This document shows, piece after piece, positions 9,836 through 21,613 of a stretch of DNA of 64,000 bases (positions are counted from its first letter, which is position 1; each line of letters opens with the position of its first letter). The DNA lies in NCBI GenBank assembly GCA_037501455.1, contig CM074858.1, positions 76,668,501 to 76,732,500 of the forward strand, given 5' to 3'. A program made the translations under genes and the position numbers. The notes under the pieces were generated by a model that was not told the DNA's origin, made no database searches, and saw only the letters and a program-made list of their open reading frames with translations. The stretch is from Lantana camara (lineage: Eukaryota > Streptophyta > Magnoliopsida > Lamiales > Verbenaceae).

Positions 9836-12677
9836 GTGACAATATGTGTATTGCATCGATCTTAAATATGAAATTTGGATGTCCTTTCGAATTTTGTTGA
9901 ATTATCTGCTGCATTATTCTATGGTCCTTGCCTTTCATGTTGAATATATGCCATGAGCATGCACTAATCGCATGCATATATTCTTGAAATAAGTTATGAA
10001 TTACAGGTTATGAAGATACTATCAAACCACGGCCAAATATCACGCTAACAACGCCCTTTTACAAGTTTTTTTTTTTGGCATAGAAGATAGGAAGGATGCA
10101 ACGGGGATGATTATAGAGAATGGTAGATGCGTTGCTTCATAGATGGAGTTAGAGTAAGGGCTAGGAACCGGAATGGGAGGTTCGACTTTGAAAATGCGAG
10201 GGTAGAGGGACATTTGGTGACAATAAAAGTTAATCTTGGGATGGTTGTGACTCAGAAGATCAATTTATGTGAATCCACTACTTAGAGTGCTTTAATTGGA
10301 TTCAAGGGATTACTCAACCTGAGAGTGGAGTATATGAACGTTGAAGGTAAATTGGGTTCGGTGGGAATTAAGCACCCTGGGTTGTCAAGGAAGAGCTTCT
10401 AAATAATTTAGTAGTTAGAAATCGAGCTTGTAGAAGTCAAGATTGGGAAGAGTTTAGACTTGGGTACTCTGGATTTCGATTAAGATGGAAAACGAGTCGA
10501 AAGAGGATTAGAAGGAGTCAAATAACGTGGAAAATACAAAATTATGGAAGGTGACTATACCATGGACAGGATTTGAATTCATTTTCCAAATCCAAACTGA
10601 ATTGTCATGTTGTGAGGTTGAATTGGAAGATATGGAGCAACAAATGGAAACGGTAAAGAAAGGCAAAGACTCCTTGCAAGGAAATCATGCGCTCAAGTAT
10701 AAGCAATTGGAGGTGAATTAAATTCACAAAGGATAAGCGCGGGATTCTTGATCGAGGTGACGATTAGAAGTAAAGGTCAAATTTCGAGGAGAAGTTTGGA
10801 TGCTAACTCCGTGGATGTGGAAGAATTAGGGATCAAGAAATTGTAATTTCGGATCGTGGAAGACGCAAGTGAAGCACCAAGATTTATGGAAATTTGAAGA
10901 CCGTGGGAAAGACAAGGAATAATCAGCAAGACAAAGTAACCTCGTGATTGGAGAAACGAGGAAGAGATAGTGAGCTGCTGGCTGGCCATCTTGGTGAGAG
11001 GTTCCAGACATTCATAGCACGTGCATCATACTTTGCACCAACTATTTAATTTTTCTTATTTATATTTGTACGTGCACGTGCATTTCTATTTGATTTTATT
11101 GCTTAACGTGTTGCATATCAAATTGTTACAAGAGTGTCACGTGCATCGTCATTTTAACCCGACATGCATTTTAGTGCTTGTTTGATAGGAAGTTCTATCA
11201 TCTTATTTATCAAGTATTTCTTCGTTCGAGTCATATATGAGTTAAGAGGAAAGGAAATAACAGGACGGCACATGACAAGGAAGATGATTCGGGAAATACA
11301 GAACTTCCAGTAAAGGATAGATTGATGGAGAGGAACTCCGAAAAAAAAAAAAAAAAGCGAGGCTAGATTTGGCGTTGGGGTATTTGGGTCGAATAAGAAT
11401 AGGGAAGGGGATTTGGATTATCAAGAGAATTGGGAGGAAAGATAAGAGGATTTCAGTCAAGAAGAATCAATGGAGTTCAGTGTGTAGCGACAGAAAACTT
11501 TAAGGGGAAGAGCATGACCCAGAGGCAAAATTTAAACTTGAGATAGTGATTGAAGGAATAATTAGTGGAAACAACGAAAAATGCAATTAAGAATGATCTG
11601 GGAATTTTATAATAGTGACCGACGAGGAATAAGACAACTTTAAGAGTTGATCATTAAAATGGGAGCTAAGCCACTAAATTCGGACTGAAGATTTTCACGA
11701 GGATTAGATGAAATAGTTTATTGGATGTTTCCACGTATGAAAATTCGACTTGAAGATAAAGGAGTTATGAAGAAATTAAGGAAACTCTCTAGTTGAATTG
11801 TCGAGAGGGAATCGATTCAAATTAGCATAGAAAGGGATGCTAATAAAAAAAAAAAAAAAAAAAATTTGATTCCCTGAATTTGAAAAGAGATTCAAGAAGA
11901 GACAAAAGCGGCAGGGATGATCATTGGGAAACCTAAATGAAACTTCAAGAATTATTAAGAACGTTCTATCTTTGACTCAAGGAATATGGGACCAAATACT
12001 GAATATAACCTTAAGGGGGGTCAAAGAAAATTAACGGAAGATGGGAAATGATTCGTGTTGAGAGAGACCATAAGGATAAACATCTTAAGGTCGGGATTGA
12101 ACCATCAGGGTTGTCCAGAGTGGTTATCCTCGGGGATATATTAGACTTCGATATGGCAAAGGTAATAACTATGGACCTGAGTTCGGGACAGACAATTTAA
12201 GGGTATTCAGGGAGGTCAAGCTCGGTCAATTAAAAAGAATTGGTTGGTCGAACGAAGATTGTGGAAATGGTGAAGACTGGAAACAATACAAGTCAGAAGG
12301 GATCCAAGAGTATAATCCTTAAAGGATTCATCAATTGCTTCACCGGGGTACCCTGAAGAGGTTAAAGACAAGTTGAGCACTAAGTTTATCTTCTGGACAG
12401 ATCATACATCGAACAACGACAACTCACAATTTTAAATTTCGCAACTACGGTGGACGGTACTTATAGCACCCATGATACATGCATCCATGCAAATTTAACT
12501 TAAATAATTTTTATATTAGGTGCTTTGATATCTTACCATGTTAAATTACTTGGATTAATTGATAACCAACGTGGGCGATGTCTGTTACTTGCTTTGGGGT
12601 GTCTTACCTGGTTTTAATTATGGTTTCACGTGTGTGGCTTGGGAGTATTGGAGACTTCCTTGCTTTTATTTTTGTTT

Positions 12678-12864
12678 GAGAGACGGGGTGCTCTCATTGT
12701 TTGTAAGAGACGGGGATGCTCTCATTGTTGTTGGAGAGACGGGGTGCTCTCTTTGCTTGCGAGAGATGGGGTTCTCTCATTGTTGTTGGAGAGACGGGGT
12801 TCTCTCACTGCTGCTCGAGAGACGGGGATCTCTCCTTGTTGTTTGTGAGGAACGGGGTTCCTTC
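12678..12864 (+). repeat. Stem-loop array, G internal 1
   Basis: Seven consecutive units of the type GAGAGA-CGGGGT-TCTCTC, about 30 bp apart, with T-rich spacers. The last unit is GAGGAACGGGGTTCCTTC, in which both arms have changed. The 117-codon frame across this array (12559-12912) is a translation of the repeat and is not called as a gene. Confidence 0.88.
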
Positions 12865-12888
12865 ATTAATTGTTTTCAGACAGATAGT

Positions 12889-12922
12889 GAATTCGAGGAC
12901 GGATTCTTTTAAGGGGGAGAGG
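12889..12922 (+). promoter_or_regulatory. Pre-PPT hairpin and polypurine tract, G internal 1
   Basis: GAATTC-GAGGAC-GGATTC (one mismatch) at 12889-12906, then TTTT and the purine tract AAGGGGGAGAGG (12911-12922) before LTR2. Confidence 0.85.
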
Positions 12923-13073
12923 TTGTAACACCCCAGTTTTTTTTTGTAGTACAACATGACGTATGTGTTTACCAAATTGCGCGAAATAATTATTTATAAG
13001 TGTTTATATATTTAATTTTTATTTAATTATATTAAATGTTAATTACTTTATTTAATTTTATTAATATCAAATG

Positions 13074-13077
<4 letters not shown>

Positions 13078-13128
<51 letters not shown>
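13078..13128. repeat. (TA)n microsatellite, G LTR2
   Basis: Uninterrupted AT/TA run. The copy in LTR3 (about 19918-19957) is shorter and interrupted. A second run in LTR2 lies at 14757-14808 and its LTR3 counterpart at about 21583-21613. Confidence 0.95.
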
Positions 13129-13131
<3 letters not shown>

Positions 13132-14382
13132 AATTGTGTACTTGTGCATGAATTTGTAATGCATGCATTTTACAATTTTAAATTAATTATGCATGCATGT
13201 ATTATAAATTATATATATACATACGTATGCATGCATTAATATATATATAATATATTATATATGAATTTAATTGCATATTTTGTAAATATTATGATTTCTT
13301 TTGATACATTGCGTATGAGTGACATTTACGTGCTTCGTTTCTATATGAATTGATACCGAAATTTCATGCAAATTTAATATGTTGAACTTATACGTGTCTT
13401 GTATATGAATATTTGTTCGTTTCGTATTTTAGGATTCATTTGCATATGTTTCGAATTTAATTTGAATTTTGGAATCCAAGTCGGGGGCTAACTCGCACTT
13501 AGCGCACCCTTGGTTCCGTATTTAACATCTTGACCTCGGGAACTCGGAATCGAGTTCCGTCAACTTCGTTGAACTCATAACGAAAATTTGGGTTCAATAA
13601 ACTTAACCTCATATTTTTCTAGGACCATTTGAAACCCCCGAAATTCAACCGAAAAACGAAACTAGAGCAAATCTGCCACAGTTTACCAAAATATTCATAT
13701 CTCACTCAAACCTTGACCAAATTAACTATGGTTTGATTTATTTGATCCCTAACTCAACCCTCTAACCAGCCTTAATCACCCCAAACCGAGATAACCCTCA
13801 TTACTTGGAGAAAATTCAGCCAAAACCTTCTGCTCTCCAGTTTTCCCGTAGCTCAAGCCAACCCTTGGAGATTCAAGCTCAAATCTCTTCCAAACCTCCA
13901 TTAATCCACAAGGTAAGCTTGGATATGTTATGTACATTCAATATGAGTCATTTTAATTCATTTATCCCTAAATTTGAGCATGGTTTCATGAGTTTTGGCT
14001 GAGATGGTTATATATTTAGGTTTTGAGCATTTTGGTTGATCTCTTTCAATTCTTGAGCTTTTTGAATTATTCCAAGCATGAAAATGATTGTTTTTATCTC
14101 CTCTCTACATTTATGGTGATGTATTAGCTGGTAGTTGAGGCATTCATGAGCTACCATTAATGAAACCTTGAGATTATTTCATGAAAAGAGCACCCTTGCC
14201 TTCATCTCACGTATGATCCTTCATGGGACTGGATTGCATGTTGTTTTGGAGTATTTTTGATGCATAATTGTTGCCTTGCCTTACCTGATCTTGTTGGGTT
14301 GAAGTTGATTTGTTGATGCTCTGTTTTTCTCCTGTTTTTGCGCCATTTTCTGCTGCAACGCATAGGGTCGCGGGCATGAAAA

Positions 14383-14507
14383 TCAGTCGCGCCCGCGACT
14401 GATATTTGAGCTACTCACGTATTCGGTGAAATTGGATCAAAAATTCGGAAAATTATGGGTAGCGGCCGCTACCATTTCATGAAGAAAATGGGTCGCGGCC
14501 GCGACCC
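14383..14507. repeat. Palindrome cluster, G LTR2
   Basis: Three GC-rich palindromes in an AT-rich setting: CAGTCGCG-CC-CGCGACTG (14384-14401), GGTAGCGGCCGCTACC (14458-14473) and GGGTCGCGGCCGCGACCC (14490-14507). The same three are in LTR3 at 21209-21333. They fall in the putative first LTR intron. Confidence 0.85.
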
Positions 14508-14754
14508 CTGTTCATTTCTGCAAAAATTCAGTTTTTCAAACTCTGTTAAATGGTTTAAATTTAGCTCTAATTCTTCTTCCTTACCTGCATGCATGCATTT
14601 GGACGTATATAAATATATATACATGCATGATGTTGTGTAAATTGTTTGGTTTTAATATGTGCATGCTTTGATTTTTTTAATTAGTTGATTTAATATGTGC
14701 ATGCATGTTTACGTGTATTATTATATGTATATGTATATTAATATTAAATCTATG

Positions 14755-14810
<56 letters not shown>

Positions 14811-15199
14811 ATTATGATTTAATTTGTTTTAAATTTTAGAATTTAATTGTGATCTATTTTATGTTAATTAATTTCCGAACATGACTTGAATATTTCTATT
14901 TGCCTAATTTCTAAGTGTAAACATGTTATGCTACTATGTAATATATTCGTTATTTGAAATTCTTGAATCAAGTCGATTTAAATGTGAAGATTATGTATGT
15001 GAGTGATTTTAAATGATTCTTGTAATGAATGAAATGAACGTTTATACGTCTTTAAGACTTTAATAGTGCACATGAACGTGTTCATTACATTATAGCATCT
15101 TTTCTTCATTCATATCATGATCATTACTTAGCCGTGCGTCTTATATGGTTCAATTGGAGTCTCGAGTCTCACGAACACGTCTTGTTGTCTCTTGTACAG

Positions 15200-15273
15200 T
15201 TCATCTCCAGGGCGGAGAAATCTTGATCAACTAGGCACTTGGTAACTTGTATCCTTGTATCACCATGTTCCAG
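15200..15273 (+). other. Putative internal LTR exon, G LTR2
   Basis: 74 nt bounded by a pyrimidine-rich acceptor TTGTCTCTTGTACAG and a donor CCAG|GTGAGG. The equivalents in LTR1 (8349-8422), LTR3 (22006-22079), L (30094-30167, 37055-37128) and C (59121-59194) are also exactly 74 nt. Transcription is not shown by the sequence. Confidence 0.55.
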
Positions 15274-18200
15274 GTGAGGGTGGTTTCGTTCTAGTTACAT
15301 ATTAAACCCTACAACTTTATGTGACAAGTTTGGCCAAAACCTTATGTATATATATATGTTATTTGCAAAGTAGAGTCATCGAGTAAATTATGATCGAGTA
15401 AACCTTTTCTCATGAATTATGAAATATGTTATGTTTCTTATAAATCAAATATTTTTGGCGAGAATATGATTATGAACATGATTATGAATGCACGGGCCCA
15501 GGGACTTAGTGCAAGTGGCTATCCGGGGAGGCAAGTGCCGACGGTGATCCCTTGTACTAGTCCCACCACATTTACGGTGATACCGGCCCTCGCTAGGAGG
15601 TTTAGCGGGGAATGGGAGCTGAGTGCCCTTGGGGGATTCATGTGCCCCCATTGGCCTGTGTATGGACCGGTGGTCGGGTCTTGCTAACCCGTCCACCACA
15701 CGGAGGAAGAAGGTTGGAACTTATTTTATGATTATGATTATGTTATAACTGATATGCACCGTGCGGGAAGGCCGGGATACGGATTGCCCAAACGACTATG
15801 TCTTATGATATGATATATGATCTGTGTGTATTATGATATATTGCATGATCACCTAATTAATGTATTAATGATATTTGTCGTACACGGTCGGAGTTTGGTT
15901 GGAGATAATGCACGCTCACTCGCCGAGCCTTTATGTTTATGTATGAATTATGAACTTAATGAACTTAAAATGATCGGTCATAAAGTCCGAGCATTGCTTA
16001 GTTATTCTCTTGCCCTTTTGGGAAGTAATTTTAAATAAAACCTTGCTCGGGGTTTATGACTTGCATGTGCATGTTTTATATATACGTATATTGCTCCTGC
16101 TCACTCAGTCTTTTAGAGACTGACCCTCTCCCTCCCCAATCTTTTAGTGCGCAGGTTTGGCTTTGGAGTTTCGAGCTAGGCGGTTTTGTGTTGAGTCTTT
16201 GAGTCGGTTAGGTTAATCTAGAAGAGTCTTTGCACTCGCATATGTATTTGAATTGTATATGATTCGGCTTTGTAAACTTATGAACTTGAATCTTTATATA
16301 TTTGATATTAAATTGCTTTGCCGGACTTCGATATAAATTAAAAGAGGCCTGAGGTGCCCAAGCCTGCGTGTGGTTGGTGTGTTTAATTTCTGCAGGCCCG
16401 TGGCCAATGCATGTGATCGGATTTTGTGTTCCGTTGCATTATGCTTTGTTAGTTGGTTATAAGTGCAGGGTCTAAGTTCCGCCTAGCTTAGGAGGTTTGT
16501 TTTGTTTGTCTCCCGTTCGCTATGGTTTGATACAGGTGCGGACTACCCATTTCGTTATTCGTATTGAGCCATAGTGCGGGGGATGTGGTGCCTCACGTGC
16601 GGGGTGCTACATCCTTAAGTGGTATTAGAGCCCGGTTGCAACACCGGTGTTCTGGAGTCGTGTTTGAGTCAGTCTAGGTCGTACGGCTTAGGAACTACGT
16701 GACAATGTGTGCATTGCATCGATCTTAAATATGAAATTTGGATGTCCTTTCGAATTTTGTTGAATTATCTGCTGCATTATTCTATGATCCTTGCCTTTCA
16801 TGTTGAATATGTGCCATGAGAATGCACTAATCGCATGCATATATTCTTGAAATAAGTTATGAATTACAGGTTATGAAGACACTATCAAACCACGGCCAAA
16901 TATCACGCTAACAACGCCCTTTTACAAGTTTTTTTTTAGGCCTAGAAGATAGGAAGGATGCAACGGGGATGAATATAGAGAATGCTAGATGCGTGGCTTC
17001 ATAGATGGAGTTAGAGTAAGGGCTAGGAACCGGAATGGGAGGTTCGACTTTGAAAATGCGAGCGTAGAGGGACATTTGGTGACAATAAAGGTTAATCGTG
17101 GGATGGTTGTGACTCAGAAGATCAATTTATGTGAATCCACTACTTAGAGTGCTTTAATTGGATTCAAGGGATTGCTCAACCTAAGAGTGGAGTATATGAA
17201 CCTTGAAGGTAAATTGGGTTCGGTGGGAATTAAACACCCTGGGTTGTCAAGGAAGAGCTTCTAAATAATTTAGTAGTTAGAAATCGAGCTTGTAGAAGTC
17301 AAGATTGGGAAGAGTTTAGACTTGGGTACTCTGGATTTCGATTAAGATGGAAAACGAGTCGGAAGAGGATTAGAAGGAGTCAAATAACGTGGAAAATACA
17401 AAATTATGGAAGGTGACGAATTCATTTTCCAAATCCAAACTGAATTGTCATATTGTGAGGTTGAATTGGAAGATATGGAGCAACAAATGGAAACGGTAAA
17501 GAAAAGCAAAGACTCCTTGCAAGGAAATCGTGCGCTCAAGTATAAGCAATTGGAGGTGAATTAAATTCACAAAGGATAAGCACGGGATTCTTGATCGAGG
17601 TGACGATTAGAACTAAAGGTCAAATTTCGAGGAGAAGTTTGGATGCTAACTCCGTGGACGTGGAAGAATTAGGGATCAAGAAATTGCAATTTCGGATCGT
17701 GGAAGACGCAAGTGAAGCACCAAGATTTATGGAAATTTGAAGACCGTGGGAAAGACAAGGAATAATCAGCAAGTCAAAGTAACCTCGTGATTGGAGAAAC
17801 GAGGAAGAGATAGTGAGCTGCTGGCTGGCCATCTTGGTGACAGGTTCCAGATATTCATAGCACGTGCATCATACTTTGCACCAACTATTTAATTTTTCTT
17901 ATTTATATTTGTACGTGCGCGTGCATTTCTATTTGATTTTATTGCTTAACGTGTTGCATATCAAATTGTTACAAGAGTGTCACGTGCATCGGCATTTTAA
18001 CCCGACATGCATTTTAGTGCTTGTTTGATAGGAAGTTCTATCATCTTATTTATCAAGTATTTCTTCGTTCAAGCCATATCTGAGTTAAGAGGAAAGGAAA
18101 CAACAGGACGACACATGACAAGGAAGATGATTCGGGAAATACAGAACTTCCAGTAAAGGATGGATTGATGGAGAGGAACTCCGGAAAAAAAAAAAAAAAA

Positions 18201-19522
18201 GCGAGGCTAGATTTGGCGTTGGGGTATTTGGGTCGAATAAGAATAGGGAAGGGGATTTGGATTATCAAGAGAATTGGGAGGAAAGATAAGAGGATTTCGG
18301 TCAAGAAGAATCAATGGAGTTCAGTGTGTAGCGACAGAAAACTTTAAGGGGAAGAGCATGACCCAGAGGCAAAATTTAAACTTGAGATAGTGGTTGAAGG
18401 AATAATTAGTGGAAACAATGAAAAATGCAATTAAGAATGATCTGGGAATTTTATAATGGTGACCGACGAGGAATAAGACAACTTTAAGAGTTGATCATTA
18501 AAATGGGAGCTAAGCCACTAAATTCGGACTGAAGATTTTCACGAGGATTAGAGGAAATAGTTTATTGGATGTTTCCACGTATGAAAATTCGACTTGAAGA
18601 TAAAGGAGTTATGAAGAAATTAAGGAAACTCTCTAGTTGAATTGTCGAGAGGGAATCGATTCAAATTAGGATAGAAAGGGATGTTATCAAAAAAAAAAAA
18701 AAAAAAAAATTTGATTCCCTGAATTTGAAAAGAGATTCAAGAAGAGACAAAAGCGGCAGGGATGATCATTGGGAAACCTAAATGAAACTTCAAGAATTAT
18801 CAAGAACGTTCTATCTTTGACTCAAGGAATATGGGGCCAAATACTGAATATAACCTTAAGGGGGGTCAAAGAAAATGAACGGAAGATGGGAAATGATTCG
18901 TGTTGAGAGAGACCATAAGGATAAACATCTTAAGGGCGGGATTGAATCATCAGGGTTGTCCAGAGTGGTTATCCTTGGGGATATATTAGACTTCGATATG
19001 GTAAAGGTAATAACTATGGACCTGAGTTCGGGACAGACAATTTAAGGGTATTCGGGGAGGTCAAGCTCGGTCAATTAAAAAGAATTGGTTGGTCGAACGA
19101 AGTTTGTGGAAATGGTGAAGACTGGAAACAGTACAAGTCAGAAGGGATCCAGGAGTATAATCCTTAAAGGATTCATCAATTGCTTCACCGGGGTACCCTG
19201 AAGAGGTTAAAGACAAGTTGAGCACTAAGTTTATCTTCTGGACAGATCATACATCGAACAACGACAACTAACAATTTTAAATTTCGCAACTACGGTGAAC
19301 GGCACTTATAGCACCCATGATACATGCATCCATGCAAATTTAACTTAAATAATTTTTATATTAGGTGCTTTGATATCTTACCATGTTAAATTACTTGGAT
19401 TAATTGATAACCAACGTGGGCGATGTCTGTTACTTGCTTTGGCGTGTCTTACCTGGTTTTAATTATGGTTTCACGTGTGTGGCTTGGGAGTATTGGAGAC
19501 TTCCTTGCTTTTATTTTTGTTT

Positions 19523-19709
19523 GAGAGACGGGGTGCTCTCGTTGTTTGTAAGAGACGGGGATGCTCTCATTGTTGTTGGAGAGACGGGGTGCTCTCTTTG
19601 CTTGCGAGAGACGGGGTTCTCTCATTGTTGTTGGAGAGACGGGGTTCTCTCACTGCTGCTCGAGAGACGGGGCTCTCTCCTTGTTGTTTGTGAGGAACGG
19701 GGTTCCTTC
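19523..19709 (+). repeat. Stem-loop array, G internal 2
   Basis: The same seven units as in internal 1 with a few substitutions; the last (19692-19709) again has the GAGGAAC/GTTCCTTC stem. Confidence 0.88.
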
Positions 19710-19733
19710 ATTAATTGTTTTCAGACAGATAGT

Positions 19734-19767
19734 GAATTCGAGGACGGATTCTTTTAATGGGGAGAGG
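19734..19767 (+). promoter_or_regulatory. Pre-PPT hairpin and mutated purine tract, G internal 2
   Basis: GAATTC-GAGGAC-GGATTC at 19734-19751. The purine tract carries a T in place of the third purine. Confidence 0.8.
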
Positions 19768-19768
19768 T

Positions 19769-19924
19769 TGTAACACCCCAGTTTTTTTTTATAGTACAAC
19801 ATGACGTATGTGTTTACCAAATTGCGTGAAATAATTATTTATAAGTGTTTATATATTTAATTTTTATTTAATTATATTAAATGTTAATTACTTTATTTAA
19901 TTTATTAATATCAAATGTATATAT

Positions 19925-19956
<32 letters not shown>

Positions 19957-21580
19957 TGTAATTGTGTACTTGTGCATGAATTTGTAATACATGCATTTTA
20001 CAATTTTAAATTAATTATGCATGCATGTATTATAAAGTATATATATATACGTATGCATGCATTAATATATATATAATATGTTATATATGAATTTAATTGC
20101 ATATATTGTAAATATTATGATTTCTTTTGATACATTGCGTATGAGTGACATTTACGTGCTTCGTTTCTATATGAATTGATACCGAAATTTCATGAAAATT
20201 TAATATGTTGAACTTATACGTGTCTTGTATATGAATATTTGTTCGTTTCGTATTTTAGGATTCATTTGCATATGTTTCGAATTTAATTTGAATTTTGGAA
20301 TCCAAGTCGGGGGCTAACTCGCACTTAGCGCACCCTTGGTTCCGTATTTAACATCTTGACCTCGGGAACTCGGAATCGAGTTCCGTCAACTTCGTTGAAC
20401 TCATAACGAAAATTTGGGTTCAATAAACTTAACCTCATATTTTTCTAGGACCATTTGAAACCCCCGAAATTCAACCGAAAAACGAAACTAGAGCAAATCT
20501 GCCACAGTTTACCAAAATATTCATATCTCACTCAAACCTTGACCAAATTAACTATGGTTTGATTTATTTGAACCCTAACTCAACCCTCTAACCAGCCTTA
20601 ATCACCCCAAACCGAGATAACCCTCATTACTTGGAGAAAATTCAGCCAAAACCTTCTGCTCTCCAGTTTTCCCGTAGCTCAAGCCAACCCTTGGAGATTC
20701 AAGCTCAAATCTCTTCCAAACCTCCATTAATCCACAAGGTAAGATTGGATATGTTATGTACATTCAATATGAGTCATTTTCATTCATTTATCCCTAAATT
20801 TGAGCATGGTTTCATGAGTTTTGGCTGAGATGGTTATATATTTAGGTTTTGAGCATTTTGGTTGATCTCTTTCAATTCTTGAGTTTTTTGAATGATTCCA
20901 AGCATGAAAATGATTGTTTTTATCTCCTCTCTACATTTATGGTGATGTATTAGCTGGTAGTTGAGGCATTCATGAGCTACCATTAATGAAACCTTGAGAT
21001 TATTTCATGAAAAGAGCACCCTTGCCTTCATCTCACGTATGATCCTTCATGGGACTGGATTGCATGTTGTTTTGGAGTATTTTTGATGCATAATTGTTGC
21101 CTTGCCTTACCTGATCTTGTTGGGTTGAAGTTGATTTGTTGATGCTCTGTTTTTCTCCTGTTTTTGCGCCATTTTCTGCTGCAACGCATAGGGTCGCGGG
21201 CATGAAAATCAGTCGCGCCCGCGACTGATATTTGAGCTACTCACGTATTCGGTGAAATTGGATCAAAAATTCTGAAAATTATGGGTAGCGGCCGCTACCA
21301 TTTCATGAAGAAAATGGGTCGCGGCCGCGACCCCTGTTCATTTCTGCAAAAATTCAGTTTTTCAAACTCTGTTAAATGGTTTAAATTTAGCTCTAATTCT
21401 TCTTCCTTATCTGCATGCATGCATTCGGACGTATATAAATATATATACATGCATGATGTTGTGTAAATTGTTTGGTTTTAATATGTGCATGCTTTTATTT
21501 TTTTAATTAGTTGATTTAATATGTGCATGCATGTTTACGTGTATTATTATATGTATATGTATATTAATATTAAATCTATG

Positions 21581-21613
<33 letters not shown>

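Larger units (their letters stand above)
9749..12923 (+). other. G internal region 1 (non-coding)
   Basis: About 3.2 kb starting with the primer site. It contains no recognisable retroviral domain in any frame; the frames are broken by many stops. Blocks shared with L are CCAGAGTGGTTATCCTCGGG (12116 on) and TCCTTAAAG followed by GCTTCACCGGGG (12311-12363). A block shared with H and J (ACGGTGGACGGTAC, GCATCCATGCA) lies at about 12449-12500. Homopolymer A runs at 11341-11356 and 11847-11864. The 3' end carries the hairpin array and purine tract. Confidence 0.85.
12924..16611 (+). repeat. G LTR2 (full length, 3,688 bp)
   Basis: Ends are TGTAACACCCC and GGGGTGCTACA. In order: AT-rich U3 with a TA run (13078-13128); the upstream hairpin GGAACTCG-GAAT-CGAGTTCC (13539-13558); a CT-rich putative first exon ending CACAAG|GTAAGC (GT at 13913); palindromes (14383-14507); a second TA run (14757-14808); a putative 74-nt exon (15200-15273) between TTGTACAG and CCAG|GTGAGG; the CTTGCTA-loop stem; and an acceptor TTTTAGTGCGCAG ending at 16154. 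It serves as the 3' LTR of internal 1 and the 5' LTR of internal 2. Confidence 0.9.
16612..19768 (+). other. G internal region 2 (non-coding)
   Basis: A near-identical copy of internal 1 with scattered substitutions and a roughly 15-20-bp deletion near 17416. Its primer site reads TGGTATTAGAGCC (16620-16632, one change), and its purine tract is interrupted (AATGGGGAGAGG, 19756-19767), so this unit is likely weaker for replication than unit 1. There is no coding domain. Confidence 0.87.

Noticed and set aside
12559..12912. Repetitive Arg/Asp/Gly-rich frames over the hairpin arrays (also 12630-12928, 19404-19773, 34235-34588) as possible repeat-protein genes.
   Set aside because: Several overlapping frames give the same low-complexity pattern, which comes from the DNA stem-loop units. 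Flanking frames are not coding and J's array does not keep a frame.
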